A stretch of 64,000 bases of DNA from Spizellomyces punctatus DAOM BR117. Taxonomy: Eukaryota > Chytridiomycota > Chytridiomycetes > Spizellomycetales > Spizellomycetaceae. Shown here piece by piece: positions 32,301-44,768 of this stretch. Position 1 is the stretch's first letter; the number at the start of each line of letters is the position of its first letter. The DNA lies in contig NW_015971544.1 of assembly GCF_000182565.1 (NCBI RefSeq), positions 1,318,529 through 1,382,528 on the forward strand, given 5' to 3'. Both the position numbers and the translations under genes were made by a program. Below the pieces are notes generated by a model, which was not told the DNA's origin, did not search any database, and was given only the letters and a program-made list of their open reading frames with translations.

Positions 32301-32565
32301 ACGCCAGACATATGAGGCTCACAAGTACCAGACCCCGACAGCTGCTACTGGATCCCAACAACAAGGTGCTGGCACCGGAGCAACTGGAACTGGTACTCCA
32401 AGCGGGCCAGGGTCGTACTATAATCAGCAACATCTTGCTGGGCTACATTCTCAACAACCAGCGCAAGTTGGCAACCCGTACCTCCAGATGCATCACCAGT
32501 ATCAAGGGGCAAATATCTACGGGCAAGGCAGGCAACAAGGCCAATACTGGAGTGGGCAAAGTTAA
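29394..32565 (+). CDS. DEF1: DEF1-like CUE-domain protein (RNA polymerase II degradation factor)
   Basis: Yeast Def1 uses an N-terminal CUE domain to bring ubiquitylated partners to the ligase that degrades stalled RNA polymerase II. Here the CUE domain spans about residues 35-72 (LKQLFSEWSDADLVATLEEV ... DLDLAIGRISEG) and is followed by the hallmark GHAEQWGEVKKR, rebuilt across intron 1. Exons 29394-29610, 29748-29903, 29967-30044, 30102-30492, 30563-31099, 31162-31591 and 31657-32565 all join in phase to 905 residues. The third exon (26 codons) encodes an RGG box. SWAALVKG follows near residue 280. The C-terminal ~450 residues are Gln/Pro/Gly/Tyr-rich and prion-like, as in Def1. The ATG at 29394 is the first in frame. 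Confidence 0.88.
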
Positions 32566-32756
32566 ATGTCCTTGCATTGCAAAGGAATGGAACGCCTGCT
32601 GCGGGATTTATGATGTGATTGATGTGTTTTGTTTATAATTGATTCTTTGGAATTTCAAACTTTTTGTGTTGCTGCAATCTGTGAAAACACGTCATCTCCC
32701 ATCGCGTTGACGAGATTGACCATCTGCATTTTTTTTCCATCCACATCTTTCACACA

Positions 32757-34270
32757 ATGCTTTTCCGGGCCTGTACAAGAGCGTTTACCTTTCGCAATGT
32801 CCACCTAACACGGGGAATGGCAACTGATGCTAGTGCGAAACCTCCAAGCAGTGGGAATGGCTTTAACAATTTCTTGAAATTTGTTGCATTGCCTGGAGGG
32901 GTTGCTGGTGGTGGTAAGTGAGAGGCTTTCCATCAAGAGGTTTCCTCCTGAGAGATCTCCTTGGGGACCTTATGCTTTAGCAGAGGGGGCCGAACTTGTA
33001 TATTGAAGCATGCTCCTTCTTTCAAGCGTACTACTTTTACAACCAGAATCAGTTGGAAACACAAGCAAGAATCAAAGCAAGATTGGATAAGAAGGCAGCG
33101 GAGAATCCTGTGGCTGCTCTGGACGGGAAAACATTCCTACCCTTTGTTCTGAAAGAGGTAACTACGAGGTTGTCAATGAATGCATCCATTATGAACCCAC
33201 CTCAACGTGCTTCGTAGGTTGTTGACGTTAACCATAACACGAAACGCTTCCGGTAAGATGGAATTCATATCAGCCAAGAGTATCGCTGGGTTTCAGTGCA
33301 GGACAGCTGAACTTTTACGCAAAATCAGGTTCGCCCTCCCTGAGGGAACTACAGAGCTTGGTCTCCCAACCGCTTCTTGCGTTGTGACAAAGTACGTTAA
33401 CGGCGTCAAAGAAAATGGAAAGCCGAACGTTGTCATTCGCCCTTATACTCCGGTGGAAGACCCTGCTGATGGCTACACTGGCTATTTTGATCTCATCGTC
33501 AAACAATATCCTAGTGCGTGGTGATGTGTCGCAACTCAGAATGTCGAATATGCTGCTAATGCCATGTGATCTTGTCTCAGATGGCCCTATGTCTACCCAT
33601 ATCCACTCTCTCAAACCCGGAGATACGCTAGATGTGAAAGGACCAATCAAGAAATACGAATACAAAGCCAACGAGTTCAATCACATTGGATTGCTAGCTG
33701 GTGGAACAGGTAAACCGAGTATTCTGACATCAACGCGCACATCTGTGTTGAGTCGTGCTTAATACTATTGACACTCTACAGGCATTACACCCATGATGCA
33801 ACTCATTCAGCGAATCCTCTCGAACCCTGCCGACAAGACCAAAATGACTTTGGTGTTTGCCAATATCGCCGAGGAAGATATCCTTCTAAAGGACTATTTT
33901 GACGCCCTTGCCAAGAAGCATCCCGAGCAATTTGAAGTGCGCTATTTCGTGGAGAAACCTCCAATCGGTTGGCGTGGAGGCGTGGGCTACATTGGAGAGG
34001 GAGTGATTAAGGAAGCTTGTCCTGCACCGGGTAAAGGCAAAGTCTTCATTTGTGGACCTAATCAGATGCTGGCTTCGATATCCGGCACCAAGGCGCCAGA
34101 CTACAGTCAAGGAGAGATTGGCGGTATTCTGAAAAAGCTTGGGTAAGTCTCTGAATTATGTTGATCGGAGATTGGGCGATGAGCCCTACTAGATTCGACG
34201 GCTCATAATGCTAACGGCTGTGCATTTCCCATTGCATAGATACAAGGAAAGCGATATCTATAAATTTTAA
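32757..34270 (+). CDS. MCR1: NADH-cytochrome b5 reductase, mitochondrial type
   Basis: FAD enzyme transferring electrons from NADH to cytochrome b5 or other carriers at the mitochondrial outer membrane/intermembrane space. Exons 32757-32913, 33027-33157, 33218-33252, 33329-33513, 33581-33709, 33782-34142 and 34240-34270 join in phase to 342 residues. An Arg-rich presequence (MLFRACTRAFTFRNVHLTRG) precedes one membrane segment (FLKFVALPGGVAGGAYYFY), as in Mcr1. The FAD site RPYTPVEDP is near residue 150. GGTGITPMM and CGPNQMLASISG form the NADH half, and the C-terminus SDIYKF matches the family's conserved aromatic end. The join of exons 1 and 2 relies on a polypyrimidine-AG at 33026; an AG at 33008 is the alternative and would add six residues. 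Confidence 0.93.
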
Positions 34271-34479
34271 TAGGGTTGCATCGGAAGGCCCATGGGATGC
34301 TGGAAGAGAGGTGCATCTCGAGGTTCCACGCATACCATACAAAAGGACATATAAATTGCGAGATATTTTGGTAGACGACCAGAATGGATATTGTTGATAA
34401 TAAATACAAATGCAAATAACCTACGCTAACGAGTACCAACCAAAAACCTATTGCATCCCGAGTTTTAATTAAATTGCAA

Positions 34480-37400
34480 CTACCTAGTCTCTCGAACATG
34501 CAACACTATTAATATGGCAATCAATGCCAAGAACCCTGCGAACCACGCAACTTCAATCATGGCGTCTCGTACGAACGCTCCCCTGTCAAATCCGAATTTA
34601 TCCAAAATTATTGATGCAGGGACGTTCACTCCGAGACCTGAGACGTTATCTACGATCGTTAATCCGGATATGTCATTAACCACGAGCGCCTCATATGCGT
34701 ATCGAAAAAGAGAGAGATACTGTATCCATCGAAGAGGAGTAGGAATTTGATCTGATGAATGCAGAAGAATGTGAGTGATGAGTCCCGAATGAATTTCGTT
34801 GCCACCGCTCTTCTTACTTTGGTTTAAAAGGAAGCCAGCAAAAAGCATTTGGAATAATAACGCAATACTTCCTACCAAGCTGGCTGTCCCGATATCTTTC
34901 ACAGCACACGCGACAGCCATACAAAATAATCCACAATTTGCAGCAAATAAAGATAGAACCCCAATAAAGCGTATAAAATGGTCGGCATCTGATGTGTAGC
35001 CGACCATAAAGAACGCAATGGATCCCATTATAACTGCGGGGATGATGCGTAGCGGAATTAAATCAAAAATGATTTTCGATAAGAAAAAGGGTAGAGGACC
35101 ATAGAAGCCGTTGGCACGCTCTCGAACAAACAGCTGGCGCTCTTGATTTAGAGTCTGGTCAAAAAATAAACTTTGTTTAGCCTGTGAACGACATGTCACA
35201 TATCAGTATATAATACGTACACCAATGGCGCTTAAACCAGAGAAGCCAAGTAAACTCATAAGGAAAAAGATGGAGCCCAATCGATTCTGGATACCGCCCA
35301 GCGATGTGTCCGACCGCCAATATAGCCCACCCACAAATGCTCCAAGCACAATAGCAATTCCCATGTGCGTCGCCCAAAGTGTGGGTCTTCTCCATAAGTT
35401 CTTCCAATTCCGCGCCATCAATGCGCCAGACTGAGTTAAAAAGCTCACTGTATAGGCGCCTTTAGCGGACCCAACTCTAGCATCCGCGTCTCTGCTGCCG
35501 TTACTAGACACCGAGTTTCTATCGCCAAGAGAATACATATTTTCATAGGCAACCTCTTCATAGTCGCGGTTATGTGAGCCATCCAAATCTTGGAGTAGTA
35601 TCGCAGAGGAGCTTGCCCTTTTAATCTGCGCATTCGGATTTTCCACTGTAACATTACCGGTTGACTGTTTTGATATGCGCGAGCCTCGTCGAATTCTCAT
35701 TTCCCAGTCATCACTTCCATACACCTCTCGCACATTCACCTCCTTCATTTCCGCGCCTGTTTCGCCAGATCCGCTCGCCAAATCAAGAACCCAGTCCGCA
35801 ATGTTATACCCCGGGGGGCAGGGATGACCGAGTGAGGCAAAATACTTTTCCATGTCTTTTGATGCTCCAGAGTACATAATCTCACCGTTTCGTAATAGGA
35901 GGATGTCGTCAAACATGGCGTAAACATCAGATCGCGGTTGGTGGATAGTGAATATGATTGTTTTCTTTGATTTGTGAGCGAGGTCACATATGGTTCTCAT
36001 CACGGCGTGAGCATTGTAACTATCTAGACCGCTACAAAGTCGGTTAGCTCCGAATGGTTAAAGACGCTATGAATCACATAATCACCTGGTGGGCTCATCA
36101 AGAAATAGTACTGCTGGACTAGTGACAAGTTCGACACCAATGCTCACTCTTCTTCTTTCACCCCCACTTATACCGCGTCGCGTCTGGCCGCCAACCTTTG
36201 AATCTGCTACGTGACTCAGACCAAGTAGAGAAATCACTTCCTCAACTCTGTCGCGCTTCGCTTGGCGTGTCATCGACTCGGGTAATCGAAGATTTGCAGA
36301 GAACATTAGCGTCTCGCGTACAGTCAAGGTTTCCATTAAGCAGTCGTCCTGGTCAACATAGCCAATCAAACGACGATACTGCATTCGGCTGATACGGCTG
36401 CCGTCAACCAGGAGCGATCCTTCTAATTCTCCTCGTTTGGACTTTGCAGCCAAAATGTCCAAAAAGCTGAAGTACAGTATGAGGAAAGGCTCAGCGGCGG
36501 ACCCTAACGAAATCCACGTATGAAATTATTACCTTGATTTACCGGCACCACTGGGTCCCATCACCGCTAATGCACGACCAGCATGCACTTCGCCTCCAAT
36601 ATCGCTTAATATCCTTTTCTTGCCTAGATAGTCACAATTCATCAGACAGGTCAAGCGAGCCAGATGCCGACCGATTGCGAGCTTACCAACGCTATAGTTC
36701 AGGTTGCGGTAAGTTATAGTAACTCCTTTTCGGGTAGGCGGCACGGGTAACGTTTTCGCTTTTGCCCGTTTGATACAGGCGAAGACCAACGCTAACCGTA
36801 TCATAAGCGATCAACATCGTGCTATGCGCGGATGGTACCTGTGCAAAGAACACTTACCACATGCAAAAACTGCCAATATGCCCCCAAACGTGGAAACTGC
36901 AGCAATTGCTCCAGTCGTGAGTTTTCCGGCACTCTGTAGCATGATCGTGGCAGTACACAATTAGCACCGACCCCAAATACATTCATAGAAAAAGATCGAC
37001 GCGACTGACGATGGACCTACTTCAGAAGAAGGATCACCGGGGTCGTCAGAGGGCAGAGCGCACTCCCCGTGCATGCAATTGCTTAGCCGAATTCCTGATG
37101 GGAAGATTCCTGCCAAAAATTCAACTACGGTCCTTATGAGATCATGATACTCCCACAGAGTAGTAAAACGCAGATAGCGGCCTACATTTGAGATGACAAT
37201 CTCCCGTTCCGTTACTCGACCGAGGGCAAGTGTACTCTAGTCCGCCAGAAGCACCGTTGACGGGTCCACTCAAATCGATCGATTTACCGGGGCCACCGCA
37301 AAAAGCTGCTTTCGGATCGCAATTACATTTCAGAGTAGAACATTTGAATTTCATTGTATCGGCTGTTTGAACCGTCCCGTGAGTCACAGACCTTTACTAT

Positions 37401-38360
37401 AACCTTTCATAAATCATTTTCATACCTAAGCGATCCTGAGAACAATCAGTTGCTTTACACGCAAACTGTTCAATGCCGGTGTACCACACTTTTGGGCCAT
37501 CAGTACACATATTGAGAATAGCATCACTAAGCGATGGACTCACAGATGCCGTAAGCCTCGCCAGTCCCCAGATTACGATCAAAAGTCACGTAGCTGTCCA
37601 ACGGGTAAACCGTTTTCAACAATGGTTCTGCAAGTTTTTCCAATGAGAATCAGAATACAAACAATCACACTGTGATGATGACATTTATTTTCACCTGTTA
37701 CTTCACAATAGGAGTGAGACTCCTTCCAAGTTACAGAGTCCTTATTGCACACTAATGTCTGGCCGGCTGGACTGCCTGGTTTTCCTTTGCAAACATCATT
37801 TCGCGTGCACACTATACACAGTCTCGTCGTAAGCAACCACAGTTTGGGTACAGTGCATGCATGCGTGATTTCGGCTTACCATTGCAATTTACACCGGTAA
37901 AACCATCATCGCACTGGCAAGTGGAGTTTGCCGCACGAATTGCACGATTTTCAGGAGCTTGGTTCGGTGATCCGCAAGCTACATGTGCATTTCATAAGAT
38001 ATGGCGACCGCTATCTGGGATGGGACGCAAAAAGGGACTCACTTGTTTCCGAACAGTCCTGTCCCCCAAAGCCATCGATGCAGCTGCAGACCGCTCCCTT
38101 ACATGTTCCAAAATTCTTGCATCCCTGTGCAAAAGAATATTAATATAAATAGAGAAAATCGCGAGATCAGCGTGCCAACGACCAACCTGGGTGTTGCAGT
38201 TAAAGCACACTGGACAAGTTGACGGTTGTGGTGATGGCGTTGCAGTTACTGTAACAGTGACGACTTGAGAGACAGTTGTATTGGGTGTCGCCGAAGGTTG
38301 TGCTGACATCCCAGTTGCCAAAAATGCGATACAACTAAAGAGGATGAAGAGAGTGGGCAT
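34480..38360 (-). CDS. ADP1: ADP1-like ABCG (half-size) transporter with EGF-like Cys-rich ectodomain
   Basis: Many-exon gene. It opens with a signal peptide (MPTLFILFSCIAFLATGMSA), then a Thr/Ser-rich linker and Cys-rich EGF-like units such as GCKNFGTCKGAVCSCIDGFG (splice at 38187) and STCQCDDGFTGVNC, and further Cys-rich sequence to ~37140. A membrane segment follows (~36850-36950), then a G-type ABC domain. This has Walker A MGPSGAGKS (split by an intron at ~36530), YVDQDD at the Q-loop, signature ISGGERRR, Walker B AVLFLDEPT (splice at ~36082) and switch His in IIFTIHQPRSD. A Ser/Asn-rich linker leads to about six helices (34480-35430), closing with the helix ALIAILIVLHVRETR. This domain order is that of yeast Adp1, whose substrate is unknown. 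I did not fix every exon between 36.8 and 38.2 kb. Confidence 0.9.
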
Positions 38361-38780
38361 CCTGACACGAACGAAAGCAAGGCTCTGGGATGAGGCCTTT
38401 AAGTGACCAATATCGATACAATGCCCATAATGGCTGGTGGTCATGGGATTCCCTTTTGCTGACGTTGGGTCCGCCCAAAGGGAAATGGTGGGAAACCCAG
38501 CCTTTGGTATCGTCATCAGGTCCCCGAACGGCCATTTAGGGGTCGGAGCGGCTGAGCCACGAGACTGTGGCGGTTTACCGTCGAGTTTCTTTTTTTAGAA
38601 GGATATTTGGAGTACCTCCCACGTTACGGGCTGGGGTTTGTTAGCAAAAAGGTAAACACACAGATTTCTACCACAGCAGCAGCATCTACAATTAATTGTA
38701 CACGCAGTCGCTCAGTCTATCTAATGCAGATACTACATCTCTACGAGACAAGGAAGGGAGGTAACAGAGCAAATGGAAAA

Positions 38781-40366
38781 CTAGTGCTTCACTCCTACAA
38801 AATAGGCACATTCGTAGACGTACTTCAACATTCCTCGGGTATTGCTGGCATACGTTGTCTCAATGGTTCGCTCATTCTAGCCGATGCAGAGTAGCTTTGA
38901 GAATGAGGGCAGATTGAAACCGATGATGGGAACTGACCTCAATCTTGAAACCTTTTGTGCGAATTACTTGTTTGAATTCATCCAGACTGAGCTCAATAGA
39001 TAGTTCGTTTTGCATTCCTTCCCAATGATACAACAGTGGCCCTTGAAAAAAAGAGAATACCATAAGTAAACCAGTTTTAACCTTTTTGTTGGACGCAATT
39101 GTATATCCTTTTCTTTGCGTACCCAAGTTGATCCAAAGACCGTTTGGCTTCAAAATTCTCTTTATGATGTCGATGTATTCAACAATATTTTTTGCAGTGT
39201 CCATGAAGAAGCACGTTACGACCACATCCCAAGATTCTGCACGTTCAAGAGGTTAAGAGTACACAAATATAGCCTTTGCGCCCAAATCCATTTACCTATA
39301 TGCTCCTCTTCTCCGTATACTTCACAGAAATCACCCGCAACCATCGAAAAATCCGCGGTGCGGGGTACATCCCCTGGTAAAACATCAGGGATGCGAACTG
39401 AACTCAAAAGCACATCCGTTGACGTAGAGTTTGAAAAACTGTGGATCCATGGGAATATCTCATATTGATGAAGCTGTTGCGTTCTGTACACAGAAATATA
39501 TAAGCGGATTTGGCAGAATGCCGTACATAGTGCACTTGATTGCTTACTGGTTGAGGACAAAGTGTGAAGCCAGCAGCTGACGAAACCATATCCATCCGTC
39601 AGACGAAAATGGGTCTTCCAATCCTGGAACAATTCCAAGAGCAAATGGCTTACCATATAAAAGCTAAATTCGTTACCTTTGAACATTATAATTACTATGT
39701 AAGTAAAAAGACGAAGCAATACTTCGAGCAACACTCAAGATTCACACACCTTGGCACGAGTATCCTTGCTTCACAATGTCGTACGCCAAGCGCCCTAATC
39801 CCGCTCCGGGCACTAGTACTTTTATCTTTCCTTTATCCTCCATGGAAACTCCTTTAAATCTCGTTTGAAGCTCATCAAGTATCGGGTCGTATGTTCGGGC
39901 CCGTTCCTCCCGTCCCTAAGATTTCGCATTTCTCAAACCATCAGTTGCACTGCATCTCCCAACGGCCTTCTTTTGAACAAAAGAAAACGTAAGCACATCA
40001 TACCTCTTCAGACCAATCTCTTACAAACTGTCGTAATGTACTTCTAACTTTATCCATGTCACCTTCCGAAACTTGGCTCTTGGTCCCGCCATTTGTCTCC
40101 TCGTTCTGATGGCCTGCCACTATAGAAGCAATGAATGCTGCATTCTTCAATATTCTCTCCTCCACAGAATTGATCTTTTTCTCCATAAACGATCCCACTA
40201 GCTGCTGATGGGCCTTTGGTATGCTGGCCAAGTCTCGCCGACGCTTTGCATTTCGGGAGAGTGAATGCAGCCGATAATGATTGAATGCCTCGATTACTTT
40301 TGCAAAATGCTGAGCTTCCAAAAGACGATCTGCCTCAGGCACCGTATCCGGGTCGTTTAGGAACAT
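38781..40366 (-). CDS. carnosine N-methyltransferase family (N2227) SAM-dependent methyltransferase
   Basis: Homologous to CARNMT1/yeast YNL092W, which methylates the imidazole N of carnosine-like or protein histidine substrates. Exon 1 begins MFLNDPDTVPEADRLLEAQH, and the helical N-terminal region ends at DWSEE. The next exon has the SAM-binding motif KIKVLVPGAGLGRLAYDIVK. Later exons carry NEFSFYMVSHLLLELFQ, the YEIFPWIHSFSNS segment, SWDVVVTCFFMDTAKNIVEY, ILKPNGLWINLG spliced to GPLLYHWEG, and a final exon ending in YVYECAYFVGVKH. The last exon is reached only by splicing out 38830-38930; reading through gives a false short end. Position and family motifs agree with a full-length enzyme. 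The start lies 257 bp from the flippase ATG, on the opposite strand. Confidence 0.9.
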
Positions 40367-40622
40367 ATTTGTCTATAAAATGGGCTGCAATGAGCTTTCA
40401 GGATGTAGATCACCCCCAAAGTAGAAGACTGGTGGAATGAGTCATGCTGCCCTGCTTACGTTCGCATCACCCAAGAAATCTCCGCAATCGAAACCCTAGT
40501 GAATATCTCGGCATTGGCATTGATTCCGTGCACGGCGGATGCCTGGCAATTATTGGAGCATCTAAGACGGGTTTGCTGCCGGAAAACTCTGTCTCGGTCA
40601 CTTCATCCATACACAAGCCAGT

Positions 40623-43600
40623 ATGCTACTTGGGGCATCTGAGGACGACGCTGTTTCGGATCGTCACATTTATCTGAATGATCCTTTGAAAAATGCCACT
40701 CAAAAGTTTCTACACAACTCTATAACTACGGGGAAATATAACTTTGCGACCTTTTTGCCAAAGTTCTTTTATGAGCAATTCAGCAAATATGCAAACTTGT
40801 TTTTCCTCTTTACGGCCATTATTCAGGTGGGTGATGATGCTCGAAACCGGGTAGTACCCATCCTCATCGGTCTACTGTTTCTCTTTTCCAGCAAATCGGA
40901 GACTTGTCGCCGACAAATAAATTTGGCACGGTTATACCACTGTCAATCGTTCTGGTGGCATCGGCAGTTAAGGAAATCATGGAAGACATGAAGCGGCATT
41001 CGCAAGATGCCGAGACCAACGCTCGATCTGTCAAGGTTCTCTCTGGATCTCAATTTATTCCAAAGCAATGGCGCCACGTAGTTGCGGGTGATATTGTCAG
41101 AGTTGAGAACGGACAGTTCTTTCCGGCCGACCTCATCCTCCTGAGCTCAAGTGAGCCAGATGCCCTATGCTACATTGAAACAAGTAACTTGGATGGTGAG
41201 ACAAATCTGAAGATTCGACAGGGACTACCGGAAACGGCAAACTATCTCACGCCGGAGGACGTGGCCAAGCTTGAAGGTGTAATCAAATCAGAGCAGCCAA
41301 ACAATTCGCTCTATACATATGAAGGCACACTCCGTTTGGGCAGCAAGGAAATACCACTGGACCCAGCGCAGTTGTTACTCCGAGGAGCTATGCTTCGAAA
41401 CACACGTTGGATTTACGGCGTTGTGGTATTTACAGGACACGAAACAAAGCTTATGAAAAATGCCACCGCAACGCCAATCAAAAGAACAAAAGTCGAACGA
41501 CTTGTAAACACTGAAATTACCTTCTTATTTGTTCTTTTGGTCGCACTGGCGGTGACATGTGCCCTGGGCGCTCTTGGTCGGCAAGTAAGTCAATTTGCCA
41601 TTTCGCCTTACCAGGGAGACTCAATATCGTTAACTGAGAAAATGGATACTGATGCTCACAGCTGGGTAACCCTTTCGAAAGAGAGGTTCTGCTTCTCGAT
41701 CCGGGTACCGCATGGGCCAGATTTCCCGGAAATATCCTCACATATATCATTCTGTTTAACAATTTAATTCCTCTCAGGTAGGTCACTTTCCGTGTACATG
41801 TGCAGGGCATTCACCTTTGATGACCTATTTTTCCATGTGTAATGACAGTCTCATCGTGACCATGGAGTTGGTCAAATACATCCTCGGGGCGTTCATCAAT
41901 CAGGACGCCGACATGTATCATGAGGAAAGCAACTCACCTGCCATGGCGAGGACGTCGTCCCTAGTTGAGGAACTGGGACAGATCGACTATATTTTCTCAG
42001 ATAAGACGGGCACTCTCACATGTAACGTCATGGAGTATCGGATGTGCACGATTGCAGGCATTGCATATGCGGAGGTAGTTCCCGAGGACAAGAGAGTTCG
42101 CGTGGACGAGAATGGAAAGGAGGTTGGGTATTGGGACTTTCAAAAGCTGAAGCATAATGAACAAAACCACGCAACGGCGCCTGTGATCCAGGAGTTTATG
42201 AGGCTTTTAGCTGTCTGCCATACTGTTATTCCTGAAGCAAATGAAGAAACTGGCGAGATAAATTTCCAGGCATCATCCCCCGATGAAGGCGCGTTGGTTA
42301 AAGGAGCTCAAAAGCTGGGTTGGGCTTTTACAACTCGTCGTCCCCGTTCGGTCATGTATTCCCACAATGGCCAATCGTACGAGTACGAAGTTCTCAATAT
42401 TTGCGAATTCAACTCAACTCGTAAGCGCATGAGTGCAGTTGTCCGTGGTCCCGACGGCAAGATCAAATTGTATGTCAAAGGAGCTGACACCGTCATTTTG
42501 GAACGGCTCGCACAGCATAATCCTTACGTTGAAACGACTTGCGCAAACTTGGAAGACTACGCAAATGAAGGGCTGCGGACTCTTTGTATTGCATATCGCG
42601 ATGTTTCAAATGAAGAGTATGCTGAGTGGTCAAAGATTTACGAAAAAGCTGCCACAACCATCAATAATAGAGGCGCTGAATTGGACAAGGCCGCTGAATT
42701 GATAGAAAAAGAACTTTTTTTGCTTGGAGCTACGGCGATTGAGGACAGATTGCAAGATGAAGTACCCGATACCATTCACACACTTGCTCAAGCCGGAATC
42801 AAGCTTTGGGTGTTGACAGGTGATCGGCAGGAAACAGCCATCAATATTGGTTATTCTTGCAAGCTGATTACGGAGGAAATGAGTTTAATTGTGTGTAATC
42901 AATCGACGCATTTTGAGACAAAAGAGTTCTTATTACAAAAGCTGAATGCCGTAAGGGCGTCAGTGTCAGGCGCACCCATTGCGCCCGTGAACGACGACTA
43001 TGGATTCGGGGCGTATGTCAAGAAGGGCTATGCTATGTTTGGCTTTGAAAGGAAAGCACCCAAGATGAGCAAAGATTCAATTCCGGAAGCAGAGGTGGGT
43101 TTTTGTTGCTATTGCGAGCTATCTGGCTGATGGCATATTGTTCTGACATCTTCCCTGTTCAGCCGCTGGCTCTTGTTATCGATGGACGCACCCTCGAATA
43201 TGCTCTTGAAGACGACATCAAGTTTACCTTCCTTGCACTGGCTACGATGTGCAAGGCTGTCATCTGCTGTCGCGTTTCTCCCCTGCAGAAAGCTCTCGTT
43301 GTGAAGCTCGTCAAAAAGAACGTTGCAGATTGCGTCACGCTGGCAATTGGTGACGGTGCTAATGATGTCTCGATGATTCAAGCTGCGCATGTAGGTATCG
43401 GCATTTCTGGAATGGAAGGTCTTCAAGCTGCTCGTGCTGCCGATTTCGCAATCGCCCAGTTCAGATTCCTGAAGAAATTGCTCCTTGTCCATGGAGGATG
43501 GGCCTACTCACGAATGAGTAAATTGGTCTTGTATAGTTTCTATAAGAACATTACTCTATACTTGATTCAGTTGTGGTTTACGAAAGACAATGGCTTTTCC

Positions 43601-44521
43601 GGACAGGTACGTTTTTTGATGTGATTGTTGCCATTGTAATCAAGAAATCTTCCTCATCCTTTTGCACAGACGCTTTTTGAAACTTGGACGCAAGCAGCCT
43701 ATAATATCATCTTTGCAGTGTTCCAGCCCATCGCCATTGGTATCTTTGATCAATACGTATACAGTCGCACACTTGAACGCTACCCCCAGCTTTACCGACT
43801 TGGACAGACTGGGGAATTCTACAATCACAACGCTTTCTGGGCATGGATCATCAACTCCTTCTTCCATTCCCTTCTCATGTACTATCTTATGCATGCAGTT
43901 TACGGGGAAGGTGTTATGCTCGGCCTCGGAGGCTATGCAGCCAACATTTGGATTTTCGGCGAAATGATATATACGACTGACTTGATCACCATTACCCTTA
44001 AAGCCGCCATAACGTGCTCTACCTGGGTCAAGTTTACGCACATTGCTGTGTGGGGGAGTATTGGAGTGTGGTTCTTCTTGTTCCCCATTTATGCCACTGT
44101 TGCGCCCATGATTGGGGTGGCCAGGATGGAACTGCAAGGAATGATGCCTTTCATGTTTGGAGCGGCTACGTTCTGGTGGGCCATCATTTTGGTGCCTCTC
44201 GTGGCAAACTTGCGAGATTTTACTTGGAAATTGTAAGTTGGGCTATGTCGTTCCATTCTTGTCTACATTGTATTAATCACTCGCCGAATCAGTTTCAAGC
44301 GCCAGGCCCTCCCTCGCTCCTACCAAATTGTTCAAGAGATTCAGAAATATAACATCCAAGACCACCGACCAAGGGCAGAAGTCTTCCGGAAAGCTGTTAC
44401 AAAAGTGCGCCAGTTCCAGCGTGTTAAGCGCAACCGCGGATTTGCGTTCTCGCAAAACGAGAGTGGGCAGGCGGCATTGATTAGGTTGTATGACACAACA
44501 CGAAGGAAGCCGCGGGGATAG
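40623..44521 (+). CDS. DRS2: P4-ATPase, Drs2-type phospholipid flippase
   Basis: Flips aminophospholipids to the cytosolic leaflet in Golgi/endosomal membranes. Exons 40623-40826, 40892-41584, 41662-41777, 41849-43094, 43163-43606, 43670-44232 and 44293-44521 join in phase to 1164 residues. Family motifs: RHIYLND, then [27 protein letters not shown] (~169) of the A domain; the phosphorylated Asp in DKTGTLT (~389); [49 protein letters not shown]; and [15 protein letters not shown]. Ten helices are visible. The C-terminal tail has the regulatory-type [10 protein letters not shown]. The N-terminus is short for Drs2; an upstream exon at 40437-40498 (MSHAALLTFASPKKS...) could splice in phase to 40622 and add 21 residues. 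Confidence 0.95.
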
Positions 44522-44768
44522 AAAGACTCGAGCTACTTACTGCTCACGAACTAGTTGCGCGTTGTTAGAACTCATAGTCACTAGTTGTTATATACTCAAA
44601 CATGGATTCAAGGGTCTGCCATTCTCAATTGACATGTGAGCTATGTGATATTTCCGCAGCCCACAGCCTCATGACAAGCATAGATACACAAGGCCAGCTG
44701 GGTTTTATTTATTTTTGGGCATGGCAGATATCTACAATCCTACATATAAAATTACAGTCGGGATTACC

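Noticed and set aside
38781-39225. methyltransferase ending at 38872
   Set aside because: The family C-terminus (YVYECAYFV) is found only after splicing to a last exon that ends at 38781.
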